NCBI GenBank assembly: GCA_938023035.1
Contig: CALIDI010000047.1
Location: 1-64,000 of the forward strand
Source of the DNA: an uncultured Leptolyngbyaceae cyanobacterium
GTDB lineage: Bacteria > Cyanobacteriota > Cyanobacteriia > Leptolyngbyales > Leptolyngbyaceae
Direction: 5' to 3'
Length of the DNA: 64,000 bases
Shown: positions 39,333 through 49,102 of the stretch, in pieces
Layout: each line of letters begins with the position of its first letter
Position numbering within the stretch: position 1 is the first letter of the stretch
The notes under the pieces: generated by a model
What the model was told of the DNA's origin: nothing
The model's input: only the letters and a program-made list of their open reading frames with translations
Database searches by the model: none
Position numbers and translations under genes: made by a program

Positions 39333-40706
39333 ATGGTGAGTAGCAAGGAAATTGAAGAGCAGGCATGGGCAGCGTTAGAAGAATCAATTATTTATTTTCA
39401 AGGAGAGCCTGTGGGCACGATTGCAGCCCGCGACCCGGAGATTTCTGCACTCAATTATGATCAATGTTTTATCCGTGATTTTGTTTCTTCCGCCTTACTT
39501 TTTCTAATTAAGGGGAAAGCTGAAATTGTTCGTAATTTTCTAGAAGTAACATTAAAGTTGCAGCCTAAAACAACTCAGCTGGATTGTATTAAACCAAGCC
39601 GCGGGTTGATGCCTGCTAGTTTCAAAATTCAGGCTTTTAATCGACAGGAATATCTCAAACCTGATTTTGGCGATCACGCGATCGGACGGGTAGCTCCAGC
39701 CGATGCCGGGTTATGGTGGATTTTGTTACTGCGCGCCTACGGGGTTGCCACGGGGGACAAGGCTCTGGCGGAGCGCGAAGATATGCAAGAAGGAATTCGT
39801 CTGATCTTGCAACTGTGTCTGGTCACCCGATTTGATATGTATCCTATGCTTTTGGTTCCAGATGGAGCCAGTATGATCGACCGGCGGATGGGAATTTATG
39901 GGCACCCTATTGAGATTCAGGCTTTGTTTTATGCGGCATTGGTAGCCAGTTTAGAGTTACTTGTACCCAACCCAAAAAATCAGTTGACGATCCAGGGAGT
40001 ACAGAATCGCATCGTACCTTTATTGCGCCAGTTGCGTGAAAACTACTGGCTTGACCCTGACCGCTTGAATGTGATTTATCGCTATCGCGTGGAAGAATAT
40101 GGTGAAGAAGCGCTGAATCAATTCAATATTTATTCAGACTCGATTCCCTTTTATTGGTTAGCGAAGTGGATGCCAGATGCCGGTGGCTACCTAGCAGGGA
40201 ATTTAGGCCCCTCCCAACTCGATTGCCGTTTTTTTTCTGTGGGCAATTTAATGGCAATTATCGCTTCTCTCACTACTGAGGAGCAATCTCACAAAATCTT
40301 GAACTTGATTGAACTGCGTTGGAGCGATCTGATTGGGCAAATGCCGATGAAGATTTGCTACCCAGCTCTGGAAAATGGCGATTGGCGCACGGTAACGGGG
40401 GCAGACCCTAAGAACCGCGCCTGGTCTTATCACAATGGTGGGAATTGGCCAGTTTTGCTATGGATGTTGACGATTGCTAGCAAAAAAATGGGTCGGGGGG
40501 AATTAGCTCACCACGCGATCGCGATCGCCGAGCGTCGTCTGCTGACCGATCAATGGCCTGAATACTACGATGGCCCCGATGGCCGCTTGATTGGTAAAGA
40601 AGCCCGCAAGTATCAAACCTGGACAATTGCCGGATACCTTCTGGCTAAGGAAATCATCGCTAACCCCGATCACCTCAAACTGGTGACCTTTGATGCTCAC
40701 TGGTAA
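39333..40706 (+). CDS. invA: Alkaline/neutral invertase (glycoside hydrolase family 100)
   Basis: This cytosolic enzyme hydrolyses sucrose to glucose and fructose at neutral pH. It has 457 residues, the size of cyanobacterial GH100 enzymes. The (alpha/alpha)6-barrel signatures are present: NYDQCFIRDFVSSAL near residue 40, the catalytic acid region GDHAIGRVAPADAGLWW near 115, and the late RAWSYHNGGNWPVLLW near 365. A good ribosome binding site (GGGAGAGG) supports ATG 39333. No sucrose-phosphate synthase gene is adjacent, and the gene follows a long gene-free region. Confidence 0.93.
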   Translation: MVSSKEIEEQAWAALEESIIYFQGEPVGTIAARDPEISALNYDQCFIRDFVSSALLFLIKGKAEIVRNFLEVTLKLQPKTTQLDCIKPSRGLMPASFKIQAFNRQEYLKPDFGDHAIGRVAPADAGLWWILLLRAYGVATGDKALAEREDMQEGIRLILQLCLVTRFDMYPMLLVPDGASMIDRRMGIYGHPIEIQALFYAALVASLELLVPNPKNQLTIQGVQNRIVPLLRQLRENYWLDPDRLNVIYRYRVEEYGEEALNQFNIYSDSIPFYWLAKWMPDAGGYLAGNLGPSQLDCRFFSVGNLMAIIASLTTEEQSHKILNLIELRWSDLIGQMPMKICYPALENGDWRTVTGADPKNRAWSYHNGGNWPVLLWMLTIASKKMGRGELAHHAIAIAERRLLTDQWPEYYDGPDGRLIGKEARKYQTWTIAGYLLAKEIIANPDHLKLVTFDAHW

Positions 40707-40847
40707 ACGGCAGGTGAACCGGCACAGAGGGAGTGACGGCGTAGTCAGATGGTTGGATGAGCAGGAAATCGGATAGAAGGCTGAATTTTGGAAGGGTGAA
40801 TTTTGAGTGTCTGGTTCTACCCTTGAGACTTCATCCGCTTTCCTACT

Positions 40848-42512
40848 CTATTGTCGGGTCGTTAAGGCCCACCAGGCGATCGCATAGGGCTGGGCTGCTT
40901 CATTAACACGGCGGTGAAAGACCACGCGCAGTTTATAGTGGCCAGTGGTGGGGATGGGCACGAATAAGTGCTCGACACTGTCGACGGCGCTAACTGAAGC
41001 CCAGACGGCTTTGCTAAGATCCGTTTCATCGGCTTTGAGGAGATAAAGATTTAGGTCATTGAGGCCGCGATCGCGAAAGCTCTCACTCAGGTCGTAAACC
41101 CCATTGCCGTTACGATCAACTAACTCCACTAAGCGGTGCCAGGCCAGGGTTGCAGAAAGATAGCTGCCACCTCGCAATGGGTTCTCAAAGACATAATCGT
41201 GGAAAGCGGGGGTAGGTTCCCCAGTGGCTTCGGTACCTAAAGTAACGATGCGATAATCCCAACCAATCCCAGGGACTGGCTGGGTCGGACTCCATTGCCC
41301 ACGACTAAACTGGCGATAAGCTCGATAGGCGTTGAGCTGCCCAGTTCCCATCTGGATATGTAAAGGAATCTTCGGATCGGCTGCTGCATCAGACTCCAGC
41401 CAGGTTTTGTTACTTTTGTCTAAGATCGTACGGCTCATCCCGAGGTAGAAGCCATTGCCAGTATCACGAATTTTGTCTGTTGCATTTAATAAAACTGCCT
41501 TCATCACCTCTGGACGGCGGGCATCCGTCGTCCACGGGAGCGTGCAACCAACACCCGCCTGACAATTTTGACGCAGTTGGCGATCCCCATACTCCTGCAA
41601 CAGGGCCACTGTGCCAGTGACGTGGGGTGCGGCAAAGCTCGTACCACTAGAGGTGTCGAGGCTACCATTCAGCCGAACCAGGGTGATTTCATTACCAGGA
41701 GCAGTCAGGGCGATCGCTCGACGCGGGCCAACATTGCTCTCAATTCCTTCAATAGCCTGCCCGGCTCCCTGAGGATCCCCTAAATTAGCAAAATCAATCT
41801 TCCGAAAAACCTCCTCAACTCTGGCTGTAAATGAAACATTGACGCCATTGAAATTATCTGTTGGAATCGAAATTCCCCCTTTTCCTTGATTGCCCGCCAC
41901 CACATAGAGCGTATTATGGGCGCGTGCTGACCAATCAACACATAGGGTCAGCAGGGCCTTCCCATCTAAAACCGGCTTAGGGCGAGGATCGTGCTTGAGT
42001 GATTCGCCAAAACTAAAGTTAATCGCCCGGACATCTCCCCCGTTTTGACTGGCAATATGCTGGGCCGCAAGACACTCCTCTGGCTGGCCATAACGTTTTG
42101 CATTACCAGCCGCAGAGGAATAAAGCCGTGCCGCTGGTGCCACCCCAGGAATCTCTTTCGTTGCTCCAACAATAATGCTGGCAACACTGTGGGCATGATT
42201 ATCAATATTCGTATTAACCTTAGGACGCACATCTCGATAAAAAACCTGGCTTAGATTCACGACCGGGTTGCGAGATACGGCCTTATCGATCCCAAACTTG
42301 CCCGGACGCCCAATTTCTACCTGCCCCAAGGCAATCTTGCGTCCTTGTAAGTTAAACGGAGGCTGATGTAAGCGGAGTGCATCAATACCGGCCTCTGCTA
42401 AAGAACTGGACTGGAGCCGCACCAGTTTACGCGACGCCAGCGCACCCCCTGCCAGACTTAAGGGTGCGACAACTGCCAATACCCCAATCAGTAAAACTAC
42501 AGGTGGCTTCAC
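40848..42512 (-). CDS. Secreted subtilisin-like (S8) serine peptidase with atypical Asp-site segment
   Basis: The 554-residue precursor has a signal peptide ([19 protein letters not shown]). The subtilase core has the histidine motif [12 protein letters not shown] near residue 98, the oxyanion Asn in VVAGNQG near 205, and the serine motif [11 protein letters not shown] near 290. Where a VDTG-type aspartate motif is expected, the segment reads [11 protein letters not shown] near residue 62, so the triad acid seems to be Glu or shifted. About 120 C-terminal residues form an extra beta-rich region ending in ALTTR. It is divergent from rpe. An extracellular or periplasmic role is inferred. Confidence 0.82.
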   Translation of the reverse strand: MKPPVVLLIGVLAVVAPLSLAGGALASRKLVRLQSSSLAEAGIDALRLHQPPFNLQGRKIALGQVEIGRPGKFGIDKAVSRNPVVNLSQVFYRDVRPKVNTNIDNHAHSVASIIVGATKEIPGVAPAARLYSSAAGNAKRYGQPEECLAAQHIASQNGGDVRAINFSFGESLKHDPRPKPVLDGKALLTLCVDWSARAHNTLYVVAGNQGKGGISIPTDNFNGVNVSFTARVEEVFRKIDFANLGDPQGAGQAIEGIESNVGPRRAIALTAPGNEITLVRLNGSLDTSSGTSFAAPHVTGTVALLQEYGDRQLRQNCQAGVGCTLPWTTDARRPEVMKAVLLNATDKIRDTGNGFYLGMSRTILDKSNKTWLESDAAADPKIPLHIQMGTGQLNAYRAYRQFSRGQWSPTQPVPGIGWDYRIVTLGTEATGEPTPAFHDYVFENPLRGGSYLSATLAWHRLVELVDRNGNGVYDLSESFRDRGLNDLNLYLLKADETDLSKAVWASVSAVDSVEHLFVPIPTTGHYKLRVVFHRRVNEAAQPYAIAWWALTTRQ

Positions 42513-42623
42513 AATTCTTCCTCACACAAGGTGATCAAATCATCATTAATCGATGCAGGAGACGGAACCCATTTTGTTAATATAAATACAATCATTGCCG
42601 ACCTTAGGAGGATGCCGCCAGCT

Positions 42624-43319
42624 ATGACTCAAAAGTCAACCGTTATTGCTCCCTCAATTCTATCAGCCGACTTCAGCCGCCTGGGCGATGAAATTCGAGC
42701 TGTTGATGCAGCTGGCGCAGATTGGATCCACGTGGATGTTATGGATGGGCGTTTTGTCCCCAACATTACGATTGGGCCATTAATTGTTGAGGCCATTCGT
42801 CCAGTCACTCAAAAGCCCCTGGATGTTCACTTGATGATTGTTGAACCAGAGAAGTACGTCGCTGACTTTGCTAAAGCCGGAGCCGATATCATCTCCGTGC
42901 ATGCGGAACATAATGCTTCTCCGCACTTGCACCGCACCCTCTGTCAAATTCGGGAGTTGGGCAAGCAATCAGGCGTTGTTCTAAACCCATCAACTCCGCT
43001 GGAATTCATTGACTACGTGCTGGATGTGTGCGATCTCGTCCTGATCATGAGCGTTAACCCTGGGTTTGGTGGGCAAAGCTTCATTCCTGGAGTGTTACCA
43101 AAGATCCGTAAGTTGCGCCAAATCTGTGATGAGCGTGGCCTTGACCCTTGGATTGAAGTCGATGGTGGTCTTAAGATTAACAACACCTGGCAAATTTTAG
43201 AAGCGGGGGCTAACGCGATTGTGGCAGGTTCTGCGGTATTTGGTGCCAAGGACTATGCAGAAGCGATCGCCGGCATTCGTAACAGCAAGCGTCCCACCCC
43301 TGAACTAGTTACCGCCTAA
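42624..43319 (+). CDS. rpe: Ribulose-phosphate 3-epimerase
   Basis: Rpe interconverts ribulose 5-phosphate and xylulose 5-phosphate in the Calvin and pentose phosphate cycles. The 231 residues match the TIM-barrel enzyme. Motifs are [14 protein letters not shown] at the start, [14 protein letters not shown] near residue 33 with the metal-binding Asp, VHLMI near 67, NPGFGGQ near 145, and EVDGG near 180. AGGAGG at 42606-42611 favours ATG 42624, since the ATG at 42612 would follow it with no spacing. It is divergent from the protease gene. Confidence 0.97.
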   Translation: MTQKSTVIAPSILSADFSRLGDEIRAVDAAGADWIHVDVMDGRFVPNITIGPLIVEAIRPVTQKPLDVHLMIVEPEKYVADFAKAGADIISVHAEHNASPHLHRTLCQIRELGKQSGVVLNPSTPLEFIDYVLDVCDLVLIMSVNPGFGGQSFIPGVLPKIRKLRQICDERGLDPWIEVDGGLKINNTWQILEAGANAIVAGSAVFGAKDYAEAIAGIRNSKRPTPELVTA

Positions 43320-43549
43320 CTTCTAAAATATTAGCCCAACTTTCTCCGCGGCTGTTTCAGCACCCAAACGGATAGATAACCACTTTTGGGTTAGGCAACA
43401 TTGCTACTACCAAATTGCTAGGTTCATCAGGAGTTAAGGGGGGTGGGGGCTGTACTCTCACCCTCTTCTTACAACTAATTAGACTTGGCTACTTACGAGA
43501 TTTCAAAACTCAAAGATCTCGTTATAAATTTTTTAAAAAATCAACACAG

Positions 43550-43579
43550 AAAACGGTGGAGTGTCTGCTCCCTCCACCG
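43550..43579 (-). terminator. Rho-independent terminator of the 49-residue gene
   Basis: On the minus strand CGGTGGAG and CTCCACCG form a perfect 8-bp stem with a 10-base loop, followed by TTTTCTGTG and a further T-rich run. It lies 114 bases after the stop of the small gene at 43693, the only minus-strand gene it could serve. Confidence 0.5.
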
Positions 43580-43620
43580 ATAACTTCACTCGAAACCACC
43601 TTTTCGTCTGCAAACCTTAG

Positions 43621-43650
43621 GAAAGGTTTTTACCATAACCTTTCTGCTAA
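43621..43650 (+). terminator. Possible terminator downstream of rpe
   Basis: GAAAGGTT and AACCTTTC form a perfect 8-bp stem with an 8-base loop, followed on the plus strand by TGCTAATTTTTAT. It is about 300 bases downstream of the rpe stop, which is far for a primary terminator. Confidence 0.35.
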
Positions 43651-43692
43651 TTTTTATGCCTTAATCTCCCAAGCAAACCAATCTAGCCCTGT

Positions 43693-43842
43693 CTAATCCC
43701 GTGTTTTTGATTTTTTTCTAGACTCTCCTTCGTAGGGTTGCACCCCTGTACTGGGGTAGGCATCATCACTTGGCCCAAAAATTCGAGACATTGCCCCAGA
43801 GAGATACTGAAGCATTTCATCGATCACTTTTGGAACTGTCAT
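43693..43842 (-). CDS. 49-residue protein of unknown function
   Basis: This small protein starts MTVPKVIDEMLQYLSGAMSR, a likely amphipathic helix, and continues IFGPSDDAYPSTGVQPYEGE with a basic, probably disordered tail. The combination of a conserved-looking helix and a D/P/Y-rich middle reads like a real, constrained cyanobacterial microprotein; I do not recognise its family. GAGGTGG about 5 bases upstream decides the ATG at 43842, 12 codons inside the longer frame. It converges with rpe and is followed by a terminator-like hairpin. Confidence 0.65.
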   Translation of the reverse strand: MTVPKVIDEMLQYLSGAMSRIFGPSDDAYPSTGVQPYEGESRKKSKTRD

Positions 43843-44344
43843 AGAAACCACCTCAAGATGTCTTAAGTAAAGGAGCACTTCTCAGCAAAAACTTAACAAC
43901 TATCTGCTAAGTGCACTGATTCATTAAGCGCACTGCTGATAAATCTCTCGATCTCCTAACAGCTTTATTATGAGAAACTCACCGATAAATAGCGCGACTT
44001 CGCATTAAATGTTTAAGTTTGCAAAAAAGCGAAGATAAGACTCAAGCTAAAGGAGCGTTTGAAAAGTGTCTGGCGGTTAAAACCAAGACAATATCAGTCC
44101 AAGACCACCGCCGCAGACTTCGCTCAACCGGCGCTTTCCGTAACCGGCAGAGGCAGCATTTTTGTCTGTATCGCCCCAACTTGAGCCGTCAGGGCTACCA
44201 GGCGATCAGCCTCTAAAACATCCCATACCTTATTCCGGTCTGGATCGGGGCTGAGCTGGTCTGTAACGCCCTCCCCAAAGGAGAGGGTCGGCGCGCGCCC
44301 TTCTCTCATTGGAAGCAGAGTTGAGGGTGAAGGCGGTTCATCGA

Positions 44345-44504
44345 GTGCATCCCCGTTTCGTAACCCACCCTGCGGGAAGCAAGCTACACCCTCAATTCTT
44401 CTACTCTCAATCCTTCTACCAAGGAGGAAGATGGGCTTTAAATCCGGCTCCCCTTCGCCCATTTCAGAAGAAGGGGGTAGGGGATAGAGCGCTCTGCTCT
44501 TCCC
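44345..44504 (+). repeat. Composite dispersed repeat (modules C and B)
   Basis: Module C (GTTTCGTAACCCACCCTGCG, then GGAAGCAAGCTACACC) is followed by a CT-rich spacer, a GGCTCCCCTTCGCCC arm and module B (GGGGATAGAGCGCTCTGCTC). The same order recurs at 51842-51978, and C is reversed at 16075-16104. Confidence 0.65.
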
Positions 44505-44583
44505 AAAAGTATCCAGTAATAAAACAGCAACAATGTTAGCCAAGTCCGCCTATACGGGCTGCCCCCAGTCAGAGCCTTTTCAT

Positions 44584-44604
44584 AACCTGCAGAAGCAGGT
44601 TTTT
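44584..44604 (+). terminator. Terminator-like hairpin without an assigned gene
   Basis: AACCTGC-AGAA-GCAGGTT is a perfect 7-bp stem with a 4-base loop, followed directly by TTT and GTCC. It has the geometry of a plus-strand rho-independent terminator, but no plus-strand gene is seen upstream within 1.2 kb. Confidence 0.3.
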
Positions 44605-44741
44605 GTCCGTCTTGCTGCAACCAAAGTCATCAAAAAGTCATCAAAGCGACCAAAAGATAGGCCCCTAAAACATTCTTTAGAAAATAGGACTTTAGAAAGT
44701 AGGATTGATAAACTTAGATTTCTCTCAAACCCCACTCTGGC

Positions 44742-46034
44742 CTAACTCAGGGCAAATTGGTTAATGAAAGAGAGATCGATCGTACTAAAGTTAGTACTAA
44801 GGGCAATGTTCAGGTTTTCCATCATCTGAACAAACCAAACAACCGTATCACGGGTGCATTGCTCATAATGATTAAATAAAATTGAGAAACGCTTTTCTAG
44901 GTAAGGCTTAACCTTACGACAAATCAAGGCAATTTTCAAAAGTAAGCCGGTAGTTAGAGTCGGCCCAAGATTTGCGATTAAATCAATAAAAAGAAAATGC
45001 TGTGGCTTGTGACAGCTCTCAACTACCAAAAGATTAAGTAACTGACTACAGGTTCGTACTATCAGAAAATCATTTACTTTTTGAGTATCGCTCTCTGGCA
45101 ATGTATTACATAGCTGACTGTAGAGCTGGTTGTTAAACTGACGCTTGCCATACTCTGCATCAACCGATGCAATTATGTACTGATAGAGATCATCCTTGAA
45201 TGCTTTAAAGGTTTGAGCCTGGGTGCTGCTGGTGATAAACCGTTGAGCTACGTCACGATAGGTCTGGCTTCCCTGGGATTTGCCAGCAAAATGCTGAAGG
45301 GCAAAACACAAGTCACGATCATTCAATAAAGTCGGGTTTTTGACTGGCTTCAGCAAACGATTAGCCATTTCAGGGGAGGCGCTATGAGCAATCTGTCTGC
45401 GCCTAACTTGATAAGTGACGTACTGGGATAAGTCAACTTCATACTGGCGCTGAGCTTTTGCCTGCAAATCTCGAATCGCCTGCTGCTGATCATAAGTACT
45501 GCCCTCAACCAAAAGGCAATGCTCGTAAAGGTAGGGATAACGCCGAATTAAGGATGCAATGGATGAATTGGATGCCGGCGATTCTTGGGACGCAGCAACG
45601 ACTCTCCCCAGACGCTGCAACGCCAGATACTGTTCACTGCTAACAAACTCACTAATCAATGAACGTAAACGGCGTACCGAGCGAGAGCGGCTAAACTCTG
45701 TCACCGTCCGTGATGGGGAAGACTCAAATATAGAAATCAGATCCGGTATGGAAGATTGATATTGAGGGCGAGCCTGCCAGCGATTCACCAGAATATGGCA
45801 ACAGCGGTTTAAGACAAAGCGAAACTCCTGATCGGCTGCCTTAGAGGCTGCAATTCGATCAAGGGCAGCAGTAATCTCCCCGTCAGGGTAACCCACGCCT
45901 TCTACAAACAACTTACGAAACCGCTCGATTAGCTGCTCTGGTAGCTCGACTTGCACCAGATTCAACAGGTGATCATAAAGCACCTGCTCATCTTGCTCGT
46001 TTAGCCGATTATAGCCTGCAACCCAAGTACTCAC
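44742..46034 (-). CDS. Conserved-looking protein of unknown function, 430 residues
   Basis: This long, mostly helical protein has no domain I recognise. It contains LYDHLLNLVQVELPEQLIERF near the start, RFVLNRCCHILVNRWQARPQ near residue 85 and a Ser/Arg-rich segment (RTVTEFSRSRSVRRLRSLI) near 110. Later come YDQQQAIRDLQAKAQRQYEVDL and a hydrophobic C-terminal region ending LSFINQFALS. The start is a GTG at 46034 (MSTWVAGYNRLN). It lies 361 bases downstream of the Rel/SpoT gene in the same direction. A cytosolic, possibly regulatory helical-repeat role is inference only. Confidence 0.75.
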   Translation of the reverse strand: MSTWVAGYNRLNEQDEQVLYDHLLNLVQVELPEQLIERFRKLFVEGVGYPDGEITAALDRIAASKAADQEFRFVLNRCCHILVNRWQARPQYQSSIPDLISIFESSPSRTVTEFSRSRSVRRLRSLISEFVSSEQYLALQRLGRVVAASQESPASNSSIASLIRRYPYLYEHCLLVEGSTYDQQQAIRDLQAKAQRQYEVDLSQYVTYQVRRRQIAHSASPEMANRLLKPVKNPTLLNDRDLCFALQHFAGKSQGSQTYRDVAQRFITSSTQAQTFKAFKDDLYQYIIASVDAEYGKRQFNNQLYSQLCNTLPESDTQKVNDFLIVRTCSQLLNLLVVESCHKPQHFLFIDLIANLGPTLTTGLLLKIALICRKVKPYLEKRFSILFNHYEQCTRDTVVWFVQMMENLNIALSTNFSTIDLSFINQFALS

Positions 46035-46395
46035 CGCAGCTAGAACTCCCTTGCCTAAGGTAGTAGAGCGTCATGCACAAGTATTAAGGACTTGACTTAA
46101 AAACGCGAAACCACAGAACTAACAGTAAGTAGTCAACAAACTCTGTTTACTCAGAGGAGTAAACCTATTGCTGCCCTTTCGTATACTTCTGTGTAAAAAA
46201 GTTAGCCCCTAAATTTCACCTTGTACTCCCATATTGTCGGACAGTCAAATTAAATCGCAATGATGCAAATCACATTGTAGAAGCAATGACACTTTTACCA
46301 ATTGTCCCCTAACTCCTCGTATTCTATTCATAGCAAATAGACGGAATTGACTAATTAAAGTTTCTGTGAACTGTAGAAAATATACTAGGGAGACC
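46035..46395. other. Intergenic region with a perfect palindromic site
   Basis: No gene is supported. At 46145-46164 there is a perfect inverted repeat GTTTACTC-AGAG-GAGTAAAC, suitable for a dimeric regulator or a short hairpin; there is no following T-run. It lies in the leader of the 430-residue gene. A weak hairpin TAGGG-AGA-CCCTA overlaps the stop of the Rel gene. Confidence 0.4.
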
Positions 46396-48678
46396 CTACT
46401 CGTCCACTTGACTCAAGCGTCGGAGATTGAGGACATCCGTGAGCTTGCGTACTTGACTAAAGGTTCGCTCTAGCTGCTCATAGTCGCGAATATCAATGCC
46501 AAGGTCAATCAGGGCCGTTTGATTGGGAAAGGTTCTAACCTGAGCGTTGCGAACATTAATACTGTTATCTGTCAGCTTAGACAGAATGTCTTTTAATACC
46601 CCTACGCGATCGATTACTTCGATCTGTATATCGACTGGATAGGTTTGAGGACGTCGCCGGTCGGAGTCACTTTGATTCCAACTCACTGGTATCAGGCGAT
46701 CGCCTGGAATCTGGTCTAAATTGGGACAGCCCTGGCGATGGATGGAAATATCCCGGCGGTTCCCCCGTGTCACTACGCCGATAATCGCCTCCCCGGGGAC
46801 GGGGGTACAACAACCGGCAATATGATAGGGAAGGCCCTCTACTCCAATGATCGGAGATTTGCTAGCCGGGGCCGCAGCCAGTGCTTTTACTTGGGATACT
46901 AGTTGAGCAGCCTCGGCCTCTGCTGTTGCAGGAGTCGTCGGTTGTTGATTCTTGATGACTTCCCGCAGGCGATTCAGGGCATGGCTCAGCGTAATTTCGC
47001 CATATCCCAGGCCCGCTAATAAATCTTCTACTGCATGGTAGTTACAGCGCTCCGCAACCGCTTGCATCGGAGCTGATTTTAACAACGCCTCAAAGCCATT
47101 CTTACCCAGCTCACGCTCTAACATTTCGCGCCCGCGGATAATATTTTCTTCGCGGTGATAGCGCTTATACCATTGACGAATACGGTTACGGGCACCGGTT
47201 GTTACCGCAAAGTTTAACCAATCAAGACTCGGACGAGCATTTTTTTGCGTCAGGATTTCAACAATATCACCATTTTGGAGTTGGGTATCAAGCGGTACGA
47301 TTCGACCATTGACCAAGGCTCCTGCACAGTGGTTGCCGACCTCTGTATGGATGCGATAGGCGAAGTCTACTGGTGTCGCTCGTCTGGCTAGGGAAATCAC
47401 ATCGCTCTGGGGAGTAAAGACGTAAACATCCCCGTCGAATAAGTCGTCTTTAATGCTTTCCAGATACTCTTGAGCATCTTTTAAGTCATTTTGCCAATCC
47501 AGCAGTTGCCGAATCCAGGTAAATTTCTCATCGGCTTCACTGAGCTGAACATTGGAGCTACCAGATTCCTTATAAATCCAATGGGCGGCGATACCATATT
47601 CGGCCACGTGGTGCATTTCAACTGTACGAATTTGCACCTCTAAGGGCTTGCCAGTTTTGTCAATGACAACAGTGTGCAGGGACTGGTAGCGATTGGGTTT
47701 CGGTAAACCAATGTAGTCTTTGAAGCGCCCTGGAATCGGGCGAAACATATCATGAACAACGGCAAGTGCCCGATAGCAGGCTTCGTTGCTATCAACAATA
47801 ATGCGAACGGCAGCAACGTCATAAATCTCACTGTAGCCCTTTTGTTGGCGTTGCATTTTCTCATAGATACCGTAGAGGTGCTTGGGGCGACCACTGATAT
47901 CGGTGTAGGGAATACCGACGCTCTCCAAGCGCTGCTTCAGGGATTGCGCAACGTTGGCGAGGTGTTTTTCTCGATCAACACGCTTTTCAGCTACAAAATC
48001 TTGAATTTCGCGGTAGGCTTCTGGTTCTAAGTACTTAAAGGCCAGGTCTTCGAGTTCCCATTTGATCCGCCCAATTCCTAAGCGATTAGCCAGGGGCGCA
48101 AAGATTTCACGGGTTTCTAGGGCAATGCGGCGACGCTTTTCGTCAGAGAGATGCTCCAGCGTTCGCATGTTATGAAGGCGATCGGCGAGTTTGACGACAA
48201 TCACGCGAATGTCTTGGGCCATTGCCAAAAACATTCGACGAAAGTTTTCAGCTTGGCGCTCAGTTTTGCTTGAGAAATTAAACTTTGATAGCTTGGTGAC
48301 GCCTTCAACGAGACGACGCACTTCTGAGCCAAACTGTTCTTCTAGCTCTTCGGGGGTGACGGTTGTGTCTTCGATAATGTCATGGAGAAAACCCGCTGCA
48401 ATTAAGGCGCTGCCCCCACCCAGATCTCGTAGTAGCCCAGCAACAGCAACTGGATGCATGATGTAAGGCTCACCAGAGGCTCGGTTTTGACCTTCGTGGA
48501 GCTTGTAGGCAAACTCAAAGGCGCGACAAATCAAATCGTTGTCCTGAATGGTTTTCTCTCGAATCGGCTCAACAGTTTCCTCTGTCCCTGCCGGTTCTAC
48601 GTGACGCATCAGCAGGCATTCCTGTAACCAGTCAGGTAAGATAAAATTGGTCGAGGAAGGGGAAGCGGTGAGGTTCAT
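46396..48678 (-). CDS. relA: Bifunctional (p)ppGpp synthetase/hydrolase (RelA/SpoT family)
   Basis: This 760-residue protein makes and degrades the stringent-response alarmones. Domains run in order. The N-terminal HD hydrolase has the metal motif HDIIEDTTVT near residue 99. The synthetase has VHDMFRPIPGRFKDYIGLPK near 290 and YQSLHT. A TGS domain follows (YVFTPQSDVISLARRATPVD near 405), then a helical region, a CC/zinc-finger segment (AGCCTPVPGEAIIG near 640), and a C-terminal ACT domain. The RFKD motif, rather than the E-x-D-D of monofunctional RelA, marks a bifunctional enzyme. It is divergent from the PatD-like gene. Confidence 0.96.
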   Translation of the reverse strand: MNLTASPSSTNFILPDWLQECLLMRHVEPAGTEETVEPIREKTIQDNDLICRAFEFAYKLHEGQNRASGEPYIMHPVAVAGLLRDLGGGSALIAAGFLHDIIEDTTVTPEELEEQFGSEVRRLVEGVTKLSKFNFSSKTERQAENFRRMFLAMAQDIRVIVVKLADRLHNMRTLEHLSDEKRRRIALETREIFAPLANRLGIGRIKWELEDLAFKYLEPEAYREIQDFVAEKRVDREKHLANVAQSLKQRLESVGIPYTDISGRPKHLYGIYEKMQRQQKGYSEIYDVAAVRIIVDSNEACYRALAVVHDMFRPIPGRFKDYIGLPKPNRYQSLHTVVIDKTGKPLEVQIRTVEMHHVAEYGIAAHWIYKESGSSNVQLSEADEKFTWIRQLLDWQNDLKDAQEYLESIKDDLFDGDVYVFTPQSDVISLARRATPVDFAYRIHTEVGNHCAGALVNGRIVPLDTQLQNGDIVEILTQKNARPSLDWLNFAVTTGARNRIRQWYKRYHREENIIRGREMLERELGKNGFEALLKSAPMQAVAERCNYHAVEDLLAGLGYGEITLSHALNRLREVIKNQQPTTPATAEAEAAQLVSQVKALAAAPASKSPIIGVEGLPYHIAGCCTPVPGEAIIGVVTRGNRRDISIHRQGCPNLDQIPGDRLIPVSWNQSDSDRRRPQTYPVDIQIEVIDRVGVLKDILSKLTDNSINVRNAQVRTFPNQTALIDLGIDIRDYEQLERTFSQVRKLTDVLNLRRLSQVDE

Positions 48679-49102
48679 GCGATCGCAGGGACGGTAAAAG
48701 TAATTGAATCACTGAATCGGAGGCAATTAGTTTAACCTGATTGGATGAATGAACAAAATTCTTACAGGAGATTGCAGGGTTTGTTCAAGGTTCAAATAAG
48801 CTAAGCCGACTAATTTAGTCAATCAGGACTACTTTTCCTTATCCGGTTGTTTGAGACCAGTACTGCCACATTTAAAACCGGCTAATTTTAAAACTGGCTA
48901 ATTTCAAGCGTCATTAGAGTGGGATCAAACCCAGAACTGAAAGGAGAGGCTGAGAGTACTCAGAGTTTGCAGACAAAGAGTAGCTCTGAACTATCTGGAG
49001 TCAATGCTTGTTTCGGGCGTTGAATCTTTGTGATAAAGATTACTTTAATATATTAGCAAGTAGAAACGATTCTTTACATAATCTTCAGGTGGACGTGTGA
49101 GG
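48679..49102. other. Divergent intergenic region between rel and the PatD-like gene
   Basis: This must contain both promoters. A 16-bp tandem duplication occurs at 48874-48905 (AAAACCGGCTAATTTT, then AAAACTGGCTAATTTC), and the same TTTAAAA words recur around it. No gene is supported in the 424 bases. Confidence 0.5.
48874..48905 (+). repeat. 16-bp tandem duplication between rel and the PatD-like gene
   Basis: AAAACCGGCTAATTTT is followed without a gap by AAAACTGGCTAATTTC. Two bases differ. It lies about 200 bases from either divergent start, so it could be a regulator site or a slippage product. Confidence 0.5.

Larger units (their letters stand above)
43320..43692. other. Intergenic region with terminator-like hairpins
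   Basis: Apart from the two hairpins listed separately, this region is AT-rich (43530-43550 is a near-palindromic A/T run) and carries no supported gene. It separates rpe from the convergent 49-residue gene. Confidence 0.4.
43843..44741. other. 0.9-kb gene-free region with composite repeats
   Basis: Modules C (44345-44393) and B (44480-44504) lie here in CT-rich sequence. TAACCGGCAGAGGCAGCATT near 44140 and TAACCTGCAGAAGCAGGTTT at 44583-44602 are partly similar, so a hairpin unit may be duplicated. The longest minus-strand open frame (44124-44543) crosses the repeats and I do not call it as a gene. Confidence 0.45.

Noticed and set aside
44124-44543. 139-codon minus-strand frame in the 0.9-kb repeat region
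   Set aside because: Most of it is translated repeat modules B and C, and it has no ribosome binding site or domain. Its last 30 residues look somewhat coding, but this is not enough.
46384-46398. TAGGG-AGA-CCCTA hairpin at the end of the Rel gene
   Set aside because: The stem is only 5 bp and the T-rich run is weak, so I do not call it a terminator.
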